Positions 1 through 8,654 of a DNA stretch of 64,000 nt are shown in pieces. Position numbers and translations under genes: made by a program. Under the pieces are notes generated by a model. It worked only from the letters and a program-made list of their open reading frames with translations, did no database searches and was not told where the DNA came from. Location of the stretch: the NCBI GenBank assembly GCA_047619205.1, contig JBLHJR010000002.1, positions 17,208 to 81,207 of the forward strand. The letters run 5' to 3'. Every line of letters begins with the position of its first letter. The first letter of the stretch is position 1. The stretch comes from Endobugula sp047619205 (GTDB lineage: Bacteria; Pseudomonadota; Gammaproteobacteria; Pseudomonadales; Cellvibrionaceae).

Positions 1-2
1 AT

Positions 3-815
3 TATGAAACAATTATTAACGATGGCGAGTGGCGCAACGAAACGGTTAATGGCACTATCGAGGGCATGTTTTATTGGTCGGCACAGCGCGCAGGGTTAAC
101 AGAAATAGAGACCGCCACCGTAACCGAAATTTTTCAAGAGCAACTGAATTTCTCTCGTGCCATTCGGAAAGGGGATCGATTTCAAATAGTCCGTAGCGTA
201 CAAATGATCGACGATCAGCCAACAGGAAAAGTGCGTATTGAGAGCGCACGCATACAGCAACGTAGGCGCGAATATACGGCATTCTTATTTAGCGACGGCC
301 GCTATTATGACAAGCAAGGTAAAAGTTTAGCGCGCGCTTTTACCCGCACACCATTAAACAAAAAATATCGAATCAGCTCCTCTTTTAATCCAAGAAGAGT
401 TCATCCAGTGACAGGCCGAGTATCCCCCCATAACGGAACCGACTTTGCGACACCAACAGGCACAACAGTATTTTCCACAGGCGATGGCACAGTTACCCGT
501 GTGGGTAATCATCCTTTTGCAGGGCGCTATGTTGATATCCAGCATGGCGGGCAATATAAAACACGTTATCTGCATTTACATCGTGTGCTCGTGCGCCGAG
601 GCGAAACGGTTCGTCGAGGTCAAGCCATTGCCCTATCAGGAAATACTGGCCGATCTACCGGCCCGCACCTTCATTTTGAACTGCATGTCCATGGTCGCCC
701 CGTTAACCCAATGAAAGCAAAAATCCCCATATCGCGATCAGTGTCTAAAAAAGATAAACCGCTTTTTGCTAAAAAAGTGACAGAGCAAACACAGTTGTTG
801 GACACTGCCACGTAA
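3..815 (+). CDS. M23 family peptidoglycan endopeptidase, 5'-truncated by the window edge
   Basis: The reading frame is open from the first bases, so the start lies outside the window. The visible part begins with an OapA/Csd3-like linker domain (YWSAQRAGL, then FQEQLNFSRAIRKGDRF). It ends with a LytM/M23 domain carrying the zinc motif HNGTDFATPTGT and the second motif HLHFELHVHG. This architecture matches MepM-type DD-endopeptidases, which cut meso-DAP-D-Ala crosslinks in the periplasm so that new wall material can be inserted. All metal-binding residues visible here are intact. The C-terminus has a Lys/Ser-rich tail after VNPMKAK. The exact substrate is inferred from the family. Confidence 0.88.
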   Translation, partial: YETIINDGEWRNETVNGTIEGMFYWSAQRAGLTEIETATVTEIFQEQLNFSRAIRKGDRFQIVRSVQMIDDQPTGKVRIESARIQQRRREYTAFLFSDGRYYDKQGKSLARAFTRTPLNKKYRISSSFNPRRVHPVTGRVSPHNGTDFATPTGTTVFSTGDGTVTRVGNHPFAGRYVDIQHGGQYKTRYLHLHRVLVRRGETVRRGQAIALSGNTGRSTGPHLHFELHVHGRPVNPMKAKIPISRSVSKKDKPLFAKKVTEQTQLLDTAT

Positions 816-853
816 CTAACAGAAGTAGTGATTAATGAGAGTATATTAGGTGG

Positions 854-1109
854 GGACACCCACTTAATAATGCTTGTAATTAGGACGCCATAAGGTTGGT
901 GATTGCTTACATTAGCTGTACTGCTCCCAGAAGATATTCTGGGTTCAAGGGCTCTGAGCTTGAAATGACTTGGCAGGGGATAAAAATAATAAGAACCTTT
1001 GCCGTCCAATATCATGAAAAACACCGCCCCTAATCGTAAAGAATCGTGGCGAGAAGATAGGGGCATGTACTTATCAAGGTAGATAATTAACAATATCGAG
1101 TGGGTGTCC
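854..1109. repeat. Segment bounded by an 11-bp perfect inverted repeat, possible small element or scar
   Basis: GGACACCCACT at 854-864 is the exact reverse complement of AGTGGGTGTCC at 1099-1109. The enclosed 234 bases hold no convincing gene. The segment lies between the end of the M23 gene and the broken higB fragment, and 868-883 inside it recurs at 3976-3991. It may be a MITE-like or REP-type remnant, but no target-site duplication is evident, so this is tentative. Confidence 0.3.
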
Positions 1110-1150
1110 TTGAAAACATCCTTCGGAGATAGTCCCAAGTTATGGCTATG

Positions 1151-1330
1151 AAACTCCACACGATTGTTGACAATAAAATTCGCATTGCGATACGAAGCCC
1201 TAATATCAGCGGGGGTCTTCCACTGAGCATTTTTGACTTCGTCAAACCACGATCTTAGTGGTTGTTCTGCATCATACTGGTTGAGTAACGCCCAAAACTG
1301 CCTCAATGTCCCTATTGAAATAACCCGCAT
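1151..1330 (-). pseudogene. higB: Truncated HigB-family toxin fragment
   Basis: About 60 codons starting with ATG at 1330 match the N-terminal part of HigB mRNA interferases (PF09907 type): MRVISIGTLRQFW, DAEQPLRSWFDEVK, WKTPADIRASYRNA and NNRVEF. In the family the next residues read roughly NIxGNKYRLVVAINY and end near residue 95-100. Here similarity stops at 1151 and the frame continues into unrelated sequence that overlaps the M23 gene. No HigA-like antitoxin frame follows. The active toxin core is therefore missing and this looks like a deletion remnant. Family assignment is from recognition of the motif string. Confidence 0.6.
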
Positions 1331-1369
1331 AAAAGTTCTTTTTCCCATTATGGAGAAAAGGGATTTTTG

Positions 1370-3337
1370 TCAAACTTTTGCTTTTTTGGCAATGCTCTTT
1401 TTATGCCGTTTCACAAACGCTTTGCCTTTTCCCTTCAGTCCATCAAATACCACGCCACTCGTGGCATCTATTAGTTGGTTTAAGTTTTGCGTCATGGCAT
1501 GCATAAATTGCGGGTAGGCGAGTTTGCGCTGACTGATGTCGTTGAGTTGGGATTCCCATTGGGCGGTCATGTCGGGGAGTGCAACGCAGTCGGGAAGGTT
1601 TTTGATCAGTTGCAGGCCTATATCGGTGGCATGTATTTCTTTGCCTTGTCGTAGTAAGTAATCACGTGAGAATAATAATTCGATAATTCCTGCGCGCGTG
1701 GCTTCGGTGCCTAGGCCGTCGGTTTCGCGTAGGGTTTTACGGATGTCGGGGTCGTTTACATAGCGGGATATACCGGTCATGGCGGCGAGCAGTGAGGCGT
1801 CGTTAAAGCGTTTGGGCGGGGTGGTTTGTTTGTCCATTATATTCGTGTCGGTACAGTGTAGTGGGTCGCCTTTTTTGAGCGTGGGCATAACACTGTCGGA
1901 AAATTCGTCTTCTTTCTCGTTGTTGTCTTTGTTTTGTGCCGGCTTTTTTGGAAAGGCCATTTTCCAGCCTAGATCGAGTATTTCTTTGCGCTTGGCAATA
2001 AATAATCCCCCGGCTATATCGGCATCCACTTGTACTTGTCGATATTCAAAGTGGGGTAAAAACTGTAATAGATATTGCCGTGCAATTAATTGGTAGATAT
2101 TACTTTCGTCTTTCGCTAAAGAGCTAGCCTTGAGTTGTTTATGAGTGGGAATAATGGCGTGATGGGCGCTAATTTTTTTATCATCCCATGCTTTGGACTT
2201 TTTGCTGGTATTGCAGGCTTTGATAGTGTTTTGCAAGCCATCGGTATTGTTGTCGATAGCACTAATCACCTTAGTGGCTTCGCTAAAATGTTCTTTGGGT
2301 AGATAGCGACAGTCAGAGCGTGGATAGGTAATTAACTTGTGTCGCTCGTAGAGTTGCTGGCAGCTATCAAGTACTTGTTTGGCGCTTAAACCAAAGCGTT
2401 TAGCCGCATCAATCTGTAAACTGGATAAGTTGTAGGGTAGGGGTGGTGCTTGTTTTTTGATGTTCGCATTAAAATTAACAATGCTCCCGGTTTGATGAAT
2501 CACGCGGGAAGCGACGTTCTCTACTAGTTGTCGCGACAATACGCGACCCTCATCATCCATATAGTCTTCGCAGGCGGCGCTGGGCTTCCATTTAGCGTTA
2601 AAGCTGTATGGATTGAAATTTGGCGACTGTTTGTTGGGGGTGTTGACGGTAGTTAAGCAAACCATTAATTCATAGAAGGGTTTGGCGGTAAAGTGGGCGA
2701 TTTCATTATCGCGTTTAACCACTAAGCCTAGCAATGGTGTTTGCACTCGACCAATAGAAAGTACGCCATTAAACCCCGATTGCTGACCTTGCACTGTACA
2801 GAGTCGCGTCATGTTCATGCCGTAGAGCCAGTCGGCGCGGGCACGTGCTAATGCGGAAGCGGCGAGGGGAATAAATTCGCTGTTATTCCTGAGGTTGTTG
2901 AGTGATTTTTTGACAGCGGAAGGGTTTAAATCACTAATTAAACAACGCTTAGCGGCGGCCATTTTTGTTTTGGAGGCACCAGCATAATGAATCACTTCGT
3001 CTACTAATATTTGCCCTTCGCGATCGGGATCGCCCACGTTAACGAGCAGTTTGGCTTGTTTGATGAGTTTTTTGAGAATAGATAATTGTTTTTTTGTCTT
3101 AGTTTTGGCTTCTAGTTTCCATTCTTTGGGGATAATGGGTAAGTGAGCAATGTTCCACTTTTTATAATCGGGGTGATAGGCATCGGGTTCGGCCTGTTCC
3201 AATAAATGCCCGATACACCAACTGACGATATCGCCATTGCCCACAGTAATAAAGCCATCGCCTTTGCTATGCGGTTTGGGTAGTGCCTCGGCAAGGGCTC
3301 TACCAAGACTGGGTTTTTCGGCAATATAGAGGATCAT
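1370..3337 (-). CDS. topB: DNA topoisomerase III
   Basis: Type IA topoisomerase that decatenates and relaxes DNA through a 5'-phosphotyrosine intermediate. The N-terminal Toprim domain opens with MILYIAEKPSLGRALAEALP and has the acidic NVGDPDREGQ motif. The active-site tyrosine lies in LITYPRSDCRYLP, and SIGRVQTPLLGLVV is the conserved core motif. The length of 655 aa is close to the 653 aa of E. coli TopB. There is a longer TTG start at 3349, but the ATG at 3337 fits the family N-terminus and has GGAAAAG just upstream. The C-terminus is Lys-rich with no zinc fingers. A LexA-like box lies about 58 nt upstream. Confidence 0.95.
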   Translation of the reverse strand: MILYIAEKPSLGRALAEALPKPHSKGDGFITVGNGDIVSWCIGHLLEQAEPDAYHPDYKKWNIAHLPIIPKEWKLEAKTKTKKQLSILKKLIKQAKLLVNVGDPDREGQILVDEVIHYAGASKTKMAAAKRCLISDLNPSAVKKSLNNLRNNSEFIPLAASALARARADWLYGMNMTRLCTVQGQQSGFNGVLSIGRVQTPLLGLVVKRDNEIAHFTAKPFYELMVCLTTVNTPNKQSPNFNPYSFNAKWKPSAACEDYMDDEGRVLSRQLVENVASRVIHQTGSIVNFNANIKKQAPPLPYNLSSLQIDAAKRFGLSAKQVLDSCQQLYERHKLITYPRSDCRYLPKEHFSEATKVISAIDNNTDGLQNTIKACNTSKKSKAWDDKKISAHHAIIPTHKQLKASSLAKDESNIYQLIARQYLLQFLPHFEYRQVQVDADIAGGLFIAKRKEILDLGWKMAFPKKPAQNKDNNEKEDEFSDSVMPTLKKGDPLHCTDTNIMDKQTTPPKRFNDASLLAAMTGISRYVNDPDIRKTLRETDGLGTEATRAGIIELLFSRDYLLRQGKEIHATDIGLQLIKNLPDCVALPDMTAQWESQLNDISQRKLAYPQFMHAMTQNLNQLIDATSGVVFDGLKGKGKAFVKRHKKSIAKKAKV

Positions 3338-3394
3338 TGGCTTTTCCAAATACTTTTTTTAGGATGATAGTGATGCTATTGCACTGTATCGCAT

Positions 3395-3414
3395 AACTGT
3401 TTTTTTGTACAGTA
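3395..3414 (-). promoter_or_regulatory. Candidate LexA (SOS) box upstream of topB
   Basis: AACTGTTTTTTTGTACAGTA contains CTGT-N8-ACAG and matches the gammaproteobacterial LexA consensus at 15 of 20 positions by my count. A second, overlapping, weaker half-match (CTGT-N8-ACTG) starts at 3384. The site is 58 nt before the topB ATG, a usual operator distance. Binding is inferred. Confidence 0.5.
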
Positions 3415-3659
3415 TTTTGAGCTGGGTGAGATTTGCTGATTTTTTTTGGGGCAAGCGGCAATATAGAAAAAGTACCTGTTTTTTGTATGTAGGAGTTGTG
3501 TGATGCGTAGAGAGGGATTAACCAGAGCATGTCCGTGTGCTCTGCCCTTGCCCTACAGGACGTAGGGTACTTCAAAAATGCAGGAGCTATTTTTTGATCG
3601 GGCGCTAGCGCGGTTCAAAGGGTTCCAGACCCTTTGTCGAACAGGGGTTCAAATCTAGT

Positions 3660-3728
3660 CCTCCGGGTGCACCACATACAAAAAACCCCACAAAAGAGTG
3701 GGGTTTTTATATATGGTGCACCCGGAGG
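3660..3728. repeat. Inverted duplicate of the tRNA-Arg 3' end around a terminator hairpin
   Basis: CCTCCGGGTGCACCA at 3660-3674 on the plus strand is an exact inverted copy of the acceptor end plus CCA of the minus-strand tRNA-Arg gene (3714-3728). Upstream, TTCAAAT resembles a T-loop, and CAAAGGG-TTCCAGA-CCCTTTG (3617-3637) forms an anticodon-arm-like hairpin. No full cloverleaf can be built. This looks like a decayed tRNA copy or an attachment-site scar. It accounts for much of the gene-free stretch 3338-3713, which also holds the LexA-like box. Confidence 0.55.
3681..3708. terminator. Bidirectional rho-independent terminator after tRNA-Arg
   Basis: An 11-bp perfect stem, AAAAACCCCAC (3681-3691) with GTGGGGTTTTT (3698-3708), has a short A-rich loop and a T-run in both directions. 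It sits directly downstream of the minus-strand tRNA-Arg. Confidence 0.8.
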
Positions 3729-3790
3729 GATTCGAACCCCCGACCAAGTGGTTCGAAGCCACCTACTCTATCCAGCTGAGCTACGGATGC
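3714..3790 (-). tRNA. tRNA-Arg (anticodon TCG)
   Basis: A full 77-nt cloverleaf on the minus strand starts GCATCCGTAGCTCAGCTGG and ends with encoded CCA. The anticodon loop is CTTCGAA, giving TCG. The T-arm is GGGGGTTCGAATCCC and the acceptor stem is GCATCCG with CGGGTGC (one G-T pair). The body closely resembles the arginine tRNA of E. coli. Confidence 0.95.
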
Positions 3791-4061
3791 GTAATAGAAG
3801 AAATAATAGCGCAATATACTATGGATTTGTTGTTCTTTTTGGTGAATATTGCGAAGGGCGCTATTTAAACTCAATAAGCCTATTGAGATCAATAAGTAAT
3901 GTCTAGAGTGGAGATGTTTTTTACCTGATTGTACTATTTAGCGATTTGGATAGGGGTATTATGGGAGTTTGTGGGTAATGCTTGTAATTAGAGCGTATAG
4001 TCACCATTACTAGTGTAAGTAGTTTTATTGATGTGTTTATTGGTTATTTGTAGAGAGTATT

Positions 4062-4406
4062 ATGTCTGAGCAGTCTATTTTTAAAGTGATCTTCTATAAC
4101 GAAGGTGAGATTTACGAGGTTTACTCTCGTCATATTTATCAGAGTGATATGTATGGTTTTATTGAGCTGGAGGAGTTTCTTTTTGGTGAGCGGACTCAGG
4201 TCATTGTTGATCCGGGTGAAGAAAAGCTGAAAGCTGAGTTTGCTGGAGTGAAGCGTTCTTATATTCCGATGCAATCTATTATTCGTATTGATGAAGTGGA
4301 AAAAGAGGGGCAGGTTAAGGTTTCTGAAATTAAGGGTAATGATAAGGTTGCTCAATTCCCGACTCGTGAAAGTTTTATAGCAAAGCCTACCAATAGCGAC
4401 TCCTAG
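4062..4406 (+). CDS. DUF1820 family protein
   Basis: A 114-aa soluble protein without signal peptide or membrane segment. The stretches IFKVIFYNEGEIYEVYSR, FIELEEFLFGER and VDPGEEKLKAEF are characteristic of the DUF1820 family (PF08850), found in Pseudomonas-like gammaproteobacteria. The function is unknown. A central YIPMQSIIRIDEVEK segment looks like a beta-rich fold. The ATG at 4062 has only a weak GAGAG upstream. It ends 4 nt before the alpha/beta hydrolase gene, so the two are probably co-transcribed. Confidence 0.85.
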   Translation: MSEQSIFKVIFYNEGEIYEVYSRHIYQSDMYGFIELEEFLFGERTQVIVDPGEEKLKAEFAGVKRSYIPMQSIIRIDEVEKEGQVKVSEIKGNDKVAQFPTRESFIAKPTNSDS

Positions 4407-4410
4407 TCAG

Positions 4411-5190
4411 ATGGCGCCCGCTATCTATCATAAGCAAATGGGTGCGAGTGGAGCTGAGCCGTTAATTGCCATCCACGGTTTGTTTGGTTCTCTTGAAAAT
4501 CTAGGTGTCATTACTCGCCAGCTTGCCGATGATTATTGTGTTTATACTCTCGATTTGCCCAATCATGGGCGCTCTGCACATACCGAGACTATTTCCCTGC
4601 TGAGCATGGCGGATGTCATTGTGGCGTGGATGGATCGTCTGGGTCTAGAAAAAGCCCATTTCCTTGGGCACTCTTTGGGCGGTAAGGTGGGGATGGAGAT
4701 TGCTCTACGTTACCCCGATAAAGTCGATCAACTTATCGTTGCTGATATCGCCCCCGTCGCGTACCCCCCTCGTCATCAAGATGTGTTTGATGCCTTTAAT
4801 GCCGTGGATTTAAAAACCATCGCTACGCGTATGGATGCAGATAAGCAGATGCAAGCGTATGTGGGTGAATTGTCTACCCGCAGTTTTCTGTTAAAAAACT
4901 TAGAAAGAAATGATCAGGGCTGGTTTTGGCGTATGAATTTGCAGGGGTTGATTGCTGCATATAAAGAGCTTATTGCGGCCAATGCAGATTGTTTTCCAGC
5001 CTTTAATGGGCCAGTATTATTCATAAAAGGTGAGCTTTCATCTTATATATTACCTGAGCACCGTGATGCAATACTGAGGCTTTTTCCTCAAGCGGGGGTA
5101 AAGGTGATTAACGGCACGCGGCATTGGTTACATGCAGAAAAACCGGATATTTTTGTGGGTCTTGTTAGGCGTTTTTTGCAAGCTGAATAA
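4411..5190 (+). CDS. Alpha/beta-hydrolase, YbfF-like esterase
   Basis: A 259-aa cytoplasmic hydrolase. The oxyanion region is AIHGLFGSLENLG, the nucleophile elbow is GHSLGGK and the catalytic His is in RHWLHAEKP. The acid is likely in the strand before FIKGELSSY. The order and length fit the YbfF family of acyl-CoA/ester hydrolases. It follows the DUF1820 gene by 4 nt. The natural substrate cannot be read from the sequence. Confidence 0.87.
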   Translation: MAPAIYHKQMGASGAEPLIAIHGLFGSLENLGVITRQLADDYCVYTLDLPNHGRSAHTETISLLSMADVIVAWMDRLGLEKAHFLGHSLGGKVGMEIALRYPDKVDQLIVADIAPVAYPPRHQDVFDAFNAVDLKTIATRMDADKQMQAYVGELSTRSFLLKNLERNDQGWFWRMNLQGLIAAYKELIAANADCFPAFNGPVLFIKGELSSYILPEHRDAILRLFPQAGVKVINGTRHWLHAEKPDIFVGLVRRFLQAE

Positions 5191-5259
5191 CAAAAATTAA
5201 CACAATAGTTCGAGACTCTTGATTGTAAATTCTTAATTTTAGGTGCGGGGCGATGTAGC

Positions 5260-6162
5260 ATGAATATTTTAATTACTGGTGGTACAGGGTTTATTGGCCG
5301 TCATCTAGTAGAGGCTTTGTTGGCTCAACAGCATTCTTTGGTGCTGCTATGTCGTCACTTTGCCAAGGGGCAAGATCTGTTTGGCGAGCGAGTGATGCTG
5401 GTGCATCATTTTAGTGAAATTACGGTAAATGTTGATGCGATCATTAATCTGGCTGGCGAACCGATAATGGATAAGCGTTGGTCAAATAAACGAAAAAAAC
5501 AGTTGTCGGGTAGTCGTGTTGATGTAACCCGACACTTGGTTCGGTGGATGGCAAGCCTTAAGCAAAAGCCTACAGTATTCATTAGCGGTTCGGCGGTTGG
5601 TTATTACGGTAATCATCCTGAGGATGTTGCGCTGGATGAGCATGCTCATGCAAATAGTTGTTTTCCTAACCACCTTTGTGATGAGTGGGAATTTGAGGCG
5701 TTAAAAGCGAAGTCTCTGAATGTGCGTGTTTGCCTGCTGCGTACGGGGGTTGTTTTAGATCAGCATGCCGGCGCACTTAAAAAAATGTGGCTACCTTTTT
5801 CCTTGGGTTTGGGAGGTAATGTGGCTTCAGGTAAACAGTGGTTTTCGTGGATTCATATTGCAGATATGGTGGACTTAATAGTATATTTACTTGATCATGC
5901 AAATATCGAAGGCCCGGTTAATGCTACGGCTCCTCATCCTGTTACTTATCGTAGTTTTACTCGCGCGCTAGCTAGTGCGATGTCGCGCCCACATTTTTTT
6001 CCAATGCCAGCATGGCTATTGAAATTAATTTTTGGCGAAGCGGCACAGTTGTTAACTCAGGGGCAAAAGGTGGTTCCTAAGGCAGCATTGACTGCAGGTT
6101 TTAAATTTCGCTTTGCCACTATCGAGGCAGCTTTGGCCGATATAATCGGCTTTAAAAAATAG
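5260..6162 (+). CDS. TIGR01777 family NAD(P)-binding epimerase (YfcH-like)
   Basis: A 300-aa extended short-chain dehydrogenase. The Rossmann motif is MNILITGGTGFIGRHLVEAL at the very N-terminus, followed by INLAGEPI, SGSAVGYYG and the C-terminal WFSWIHIADMV and GPVNATAPHPVTY typical of the YfcH/SulA-like TIGR01777 group. The catalytic Tyr lies in VGYYG, but the reaction is not known for this family. The gene ends 33 nt before the convergent GGDEF-EAL gene. Confidence 0.88.
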   Translation: MNILITGGTGFIGRHLVEALLAQQHSLVLLCRHFAKGQDLFGERVMLVHHFSEITVNVDAIINLAGEPIMDKRWSNKRKKQLSGSRVDVTRHLVRWMASLKQKPTVFISGSAVGYYGNHPEDVALDEHAHANSCFPNHLCDEWEFEALKAKSLNVRVCLLRTGVVLDQHAGALKKMWLPFSLGLGGNVASGKQWFSWIHIADMVDLIVYLLDHANIEGPVNATAPHPVTYRSFTRALASAMSRPHFFPMPAWLLKLIFGEAAQLLTQGQKVVPKAALTAGFKFRFATIEAALADIIGFKK

Positions 6163-6195
6163 TATGCTGAAGTTATTTTCGATTTTGAGGCGATC

Positions 6196-8643
6196 TTAAG
6201 TTGACATCGGTGGGTTGTTTGCCAATACGGGTAAGTTATTATTTTTGTTGATGTAATCAATGTATCGGTCAGTAGTCATGGCTTTTGCGTATAAAAATCC
6301 TTGGGCGCTATGCGCACCTAATTCCGTAAAGAAAGCTTCCTGTTCTAGCGTTTCAATACCTTCTACCACTATGTGCATATGTAGTGAGCGGGCAAGATTG
6401 ACAATGGCTGTGGCAATCTCCCTGTCTGCATGGTTGGTCATGGCGTTAACAACGAATTTTCTGTCTATTTTTAAGGTGTCGGCCAATAAGTCTTTTAGGT
6501 ACGACAGTGATGAATAACCAGTGCCAAAGTCATCAATAGCAATTTTAACGCCTAGACCATGGATAACTTTTAAGGTTTTTTTGGTTTGTTGATGTTTGCT
6601 GATCAAATCATTTTCAGTAATTTCTATTTCAATCCATTTTGGGTCTAGCGAATACTGATGCAACACTTTTTTTAGTAGACCAACAATTTTATTGCCTTCT
6701 AATAACCGCCCCGATACATTGATGGAAATAGGTAGCATGGGGATGTTGTTTTTCTCCCATTGTTTGATTTGTAGGCAGACTTTGTTAATTACCCAAGCAT
6801 CAATTTTTTCTATAAAACCAGATGATTCGGCAACATTAATGATCTTTGCAGGCAGTATGATTTTGCCTTTATGTTCCCACCTTAACAGTGCTTCAGCGCC
6901 GATAATTTTTTTGGTAGTTAAATTTATTTTGGGCTGGTAGTATAAAGTGAGTTCATCGTTAGTTATTGCTGTGCGAATAAGGGCGCCAAGTATTACCCGT
7001 TCATTAGCTTTGGCGGTAAGGTTTTCAGAATAAAATTGGTAGCCATTTCGGCCTATATTTTTGGCTTTGTACATGGCCGCGTCAGCATTTTTTACTAATT
7101 CTGTTGCGCTCTTGCCGTGTCTTGGGTATACGCTGATACCTATGCTTGCGCCTGAAAATATTTGATGTTTTTCAATTATAAACGGTTTATTTAATTCGAT
7201 TAAAATCTTTTTCGCTACATGCTCGGTGTCGGCTTTGGTTTTGTGTGGGTTAAGGATGACGGCAAACTCATCTCCGCCAAGCCTTGCAACAAGATCTGAT
7301 TGGCGTACGGTTTTAGAAAGTCGTGTGGAGACCTCGCGAATTAATTTGTCCCCCGCCGGATGACCAAAGCTATCATTGGTGTCTTTAAAGTGATCTAGAT
7401 CGAGGTACATAACGGCAATAGATGAATTGTTTCTATCGCAGCTTTTTACCAGTATGTTTAGACGTTCTTCAAATTGCCGTCGGTTAGGCAGTTGCGTTAA
7501 TGTGTCTTTGTTGGCTAATGACTGCAGTTCATGGCGTTGTTCATCGAGTTCTTGAACCATAATGTTAAAAGCTTGGCTTAATGTGCCAATTTCATCGGTT
7601 GTGGTGGTGGGCATGCGCACGTTAAAGTCACCGGCAGCTACTTTTTGGCTAAGTTTGGTTAAGTGGCTAATGGGCGACACGATGCGTTTTGCTGTCCAGT
7701 ATGCAATGAGAGAGCCAATGCTGGCAATAGTGAGAAGCATTAGTATGGTGACGATAACTAAGTCTTCGAGTAATCTTTTCTTCGCTGCTGGCGGTAAAAT
7801 AATTGCTATTTGAATGATATTTTGTATGGAGTCTGACGCTAATTTTTTAGAGGCGTATAGTGAAATATTATCCGGTTTTTCTTTGTCTTCATACAAAAAT
7901 GGAAAGGGACTGACGGCATTATCTTCGGGTGCTTGATAGATACTTTGCCCCGAGTGGGTGAATAGCCATACCAATGAGTGGTCAAGTACTTTGAAATTAT
8001 TTAGATAGTTGGTGAATTCTTCTAGCGTGAAGGTGATAATAATAGCGCCACCAAAGCCGCCGATATCAAGATCTGTTTTTGCTAACCCTACAGAGAAATA
8101 GTTGGTACCATCTTCCTCCGCAGGCCGACTAAATAAAACCGTGCCTGGGGGCGAATTTTTAAGTTGCAGGAATAGGTCGCTAATCATTAAGTTGATGGGC
8201 GTAGGTGGGGAACTGATAACGGAGTTGTATTCTCTAAAGCGTCTTTTGTTTTTAATGATGGCGAGCTCGTTACCTGATTCATCAATTAAACGTATGCTGT
8301 GATATAACTTGTCGCGGTTAATTGAAAAAGATAAAAATAATTTTTCAATGTTTTGTTGGTGTATCAGGTATTCATTCGCAGAGCTACCCAGAAATGTATC
8401 CACTTCTCTGGATGAGTTTAATAGATTGAGGTCATAGCGGAGTACATCGGAGTAGTTGCCTTCTAAATAGTCGCTTGTTAATTGTAAGGCGGTTCCCATT
8501 TGTTGCTCAATAGAATCTTCTATGATGTCAACAGTAAGAAAGTAGTGCCCAATCGTTGAGGCGAGAGCGGCTACTATGCTGGCGCCAGAAATGATAAGCA
8601 CTAGCTGAGTGAGAATAGAACGTTTTAAATTCAAGCTGAGCAT
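6196..8643 (-). CDS. Membrane-bound GGDEF-EAL protein (c-di-GMP synthesis/hydrolysis) with periplasmic sensor and HAMP
   Basis: An 815-aa inner-membrane protein. TM1 lies around residues 14-36 and TM2 around 293-315, with a roughly 250-aa periplasmic sensor region between them. A HAMP linker, a GGDEF domain (ARLGGDEFAVIL near residue 455) and an EAL domain (GAEALLRWEHKG near 583) follow. Catalytic motifs look intact in both enzyme domains: the GGDEF loop, EAL, the ITEND Glu, DDFGTGYSS and VVEGIET. The start is 11 nt after the end of a periplasmic binding-protein gene, so ligand sensing by that protein may feed into this enzyme. The net activity cannot be predicted. Confidence 0.92.
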   Translation of the reverse strand: MLSLNLKRSILTQLVLIISGASIVAALASTIGHYFLTVDIIEDSIEQQMGTALQLTSDYLEGNYSDVLRYDLNLLNSSREVDTFLGSSANEYLIHQQNIEKLFLSFSINRDKLYHSIRLIDESGNELAIIKNKRRFREYNSVISSPPTPINLMISDLFLQLKNSPPGTVLFSRPAEEDGTNYFSVGLAKTDLDIGGFGGAIIITFTLEEFTNYLNNFKVLDHSLVWLFTHSGQSIYQAPEDNAVSPFPFLYEDKEKPDNISLYASKKLASDSIQNIIQIAIILPPAAKKRLLEDLVIVTILMLLTIASIGSLIAYWTAKRIVSPISHLTKLSQKVAAGDFNVRMPTTTTDEIGTLSQAFNIMVQELDEQRHELQSLANKDTLTQLPNRRQFEERLNILVKSCDRNNSSIAVMYLDLDHFKDTNDSFGHPAGDKLIREVSTRLSKTVRQSDLVARLGGDEFAVILNPHKTKADTEHVAKKILIELNKPFIIEKHQIFSGASIGISVYPRHGKSATELVKNADAAMYKAKNIGRNGYQFYSENLTAKANERVILGALIRTAITNDELTLYYQPKINLTTKKIIGAEALLRWEHKGKIILPAKIINVAESSGFIEKIDAWVINKVCLQIKQWEKNNIPMLPISINVSGRLLEGNKIVGLLKKVLHQYSLDPKWIEIEITENDLISKHQQTKKTLKVIHGLGVKIAIDDFGTGYSSLSYLKDLLADTLKIDRKFVVNAMTNHADREIATAIVNLARSLHMHIVVEGIETLEQEAFFTELGAHSAQGFLYAKAMTTDRYIDYINKNNNLPVLANNPPMST

Positions 8644-8654
8644 TATTAGGCTTG

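Noticed and set aside
671..1348. Full 225-aa minus-strand frame starting at a HigB-like N-terminus
   Set aside because: Only about 60 residues resemble HigB; the rest is unrelated and overlaps the M23 gene in antisense.
3634..3906. 90-aa open frame containing GAPGGIRTPDQVVRS
   Set aside because: It is the antisense of the tRNA-Arg gene, a well-known spurious translation.
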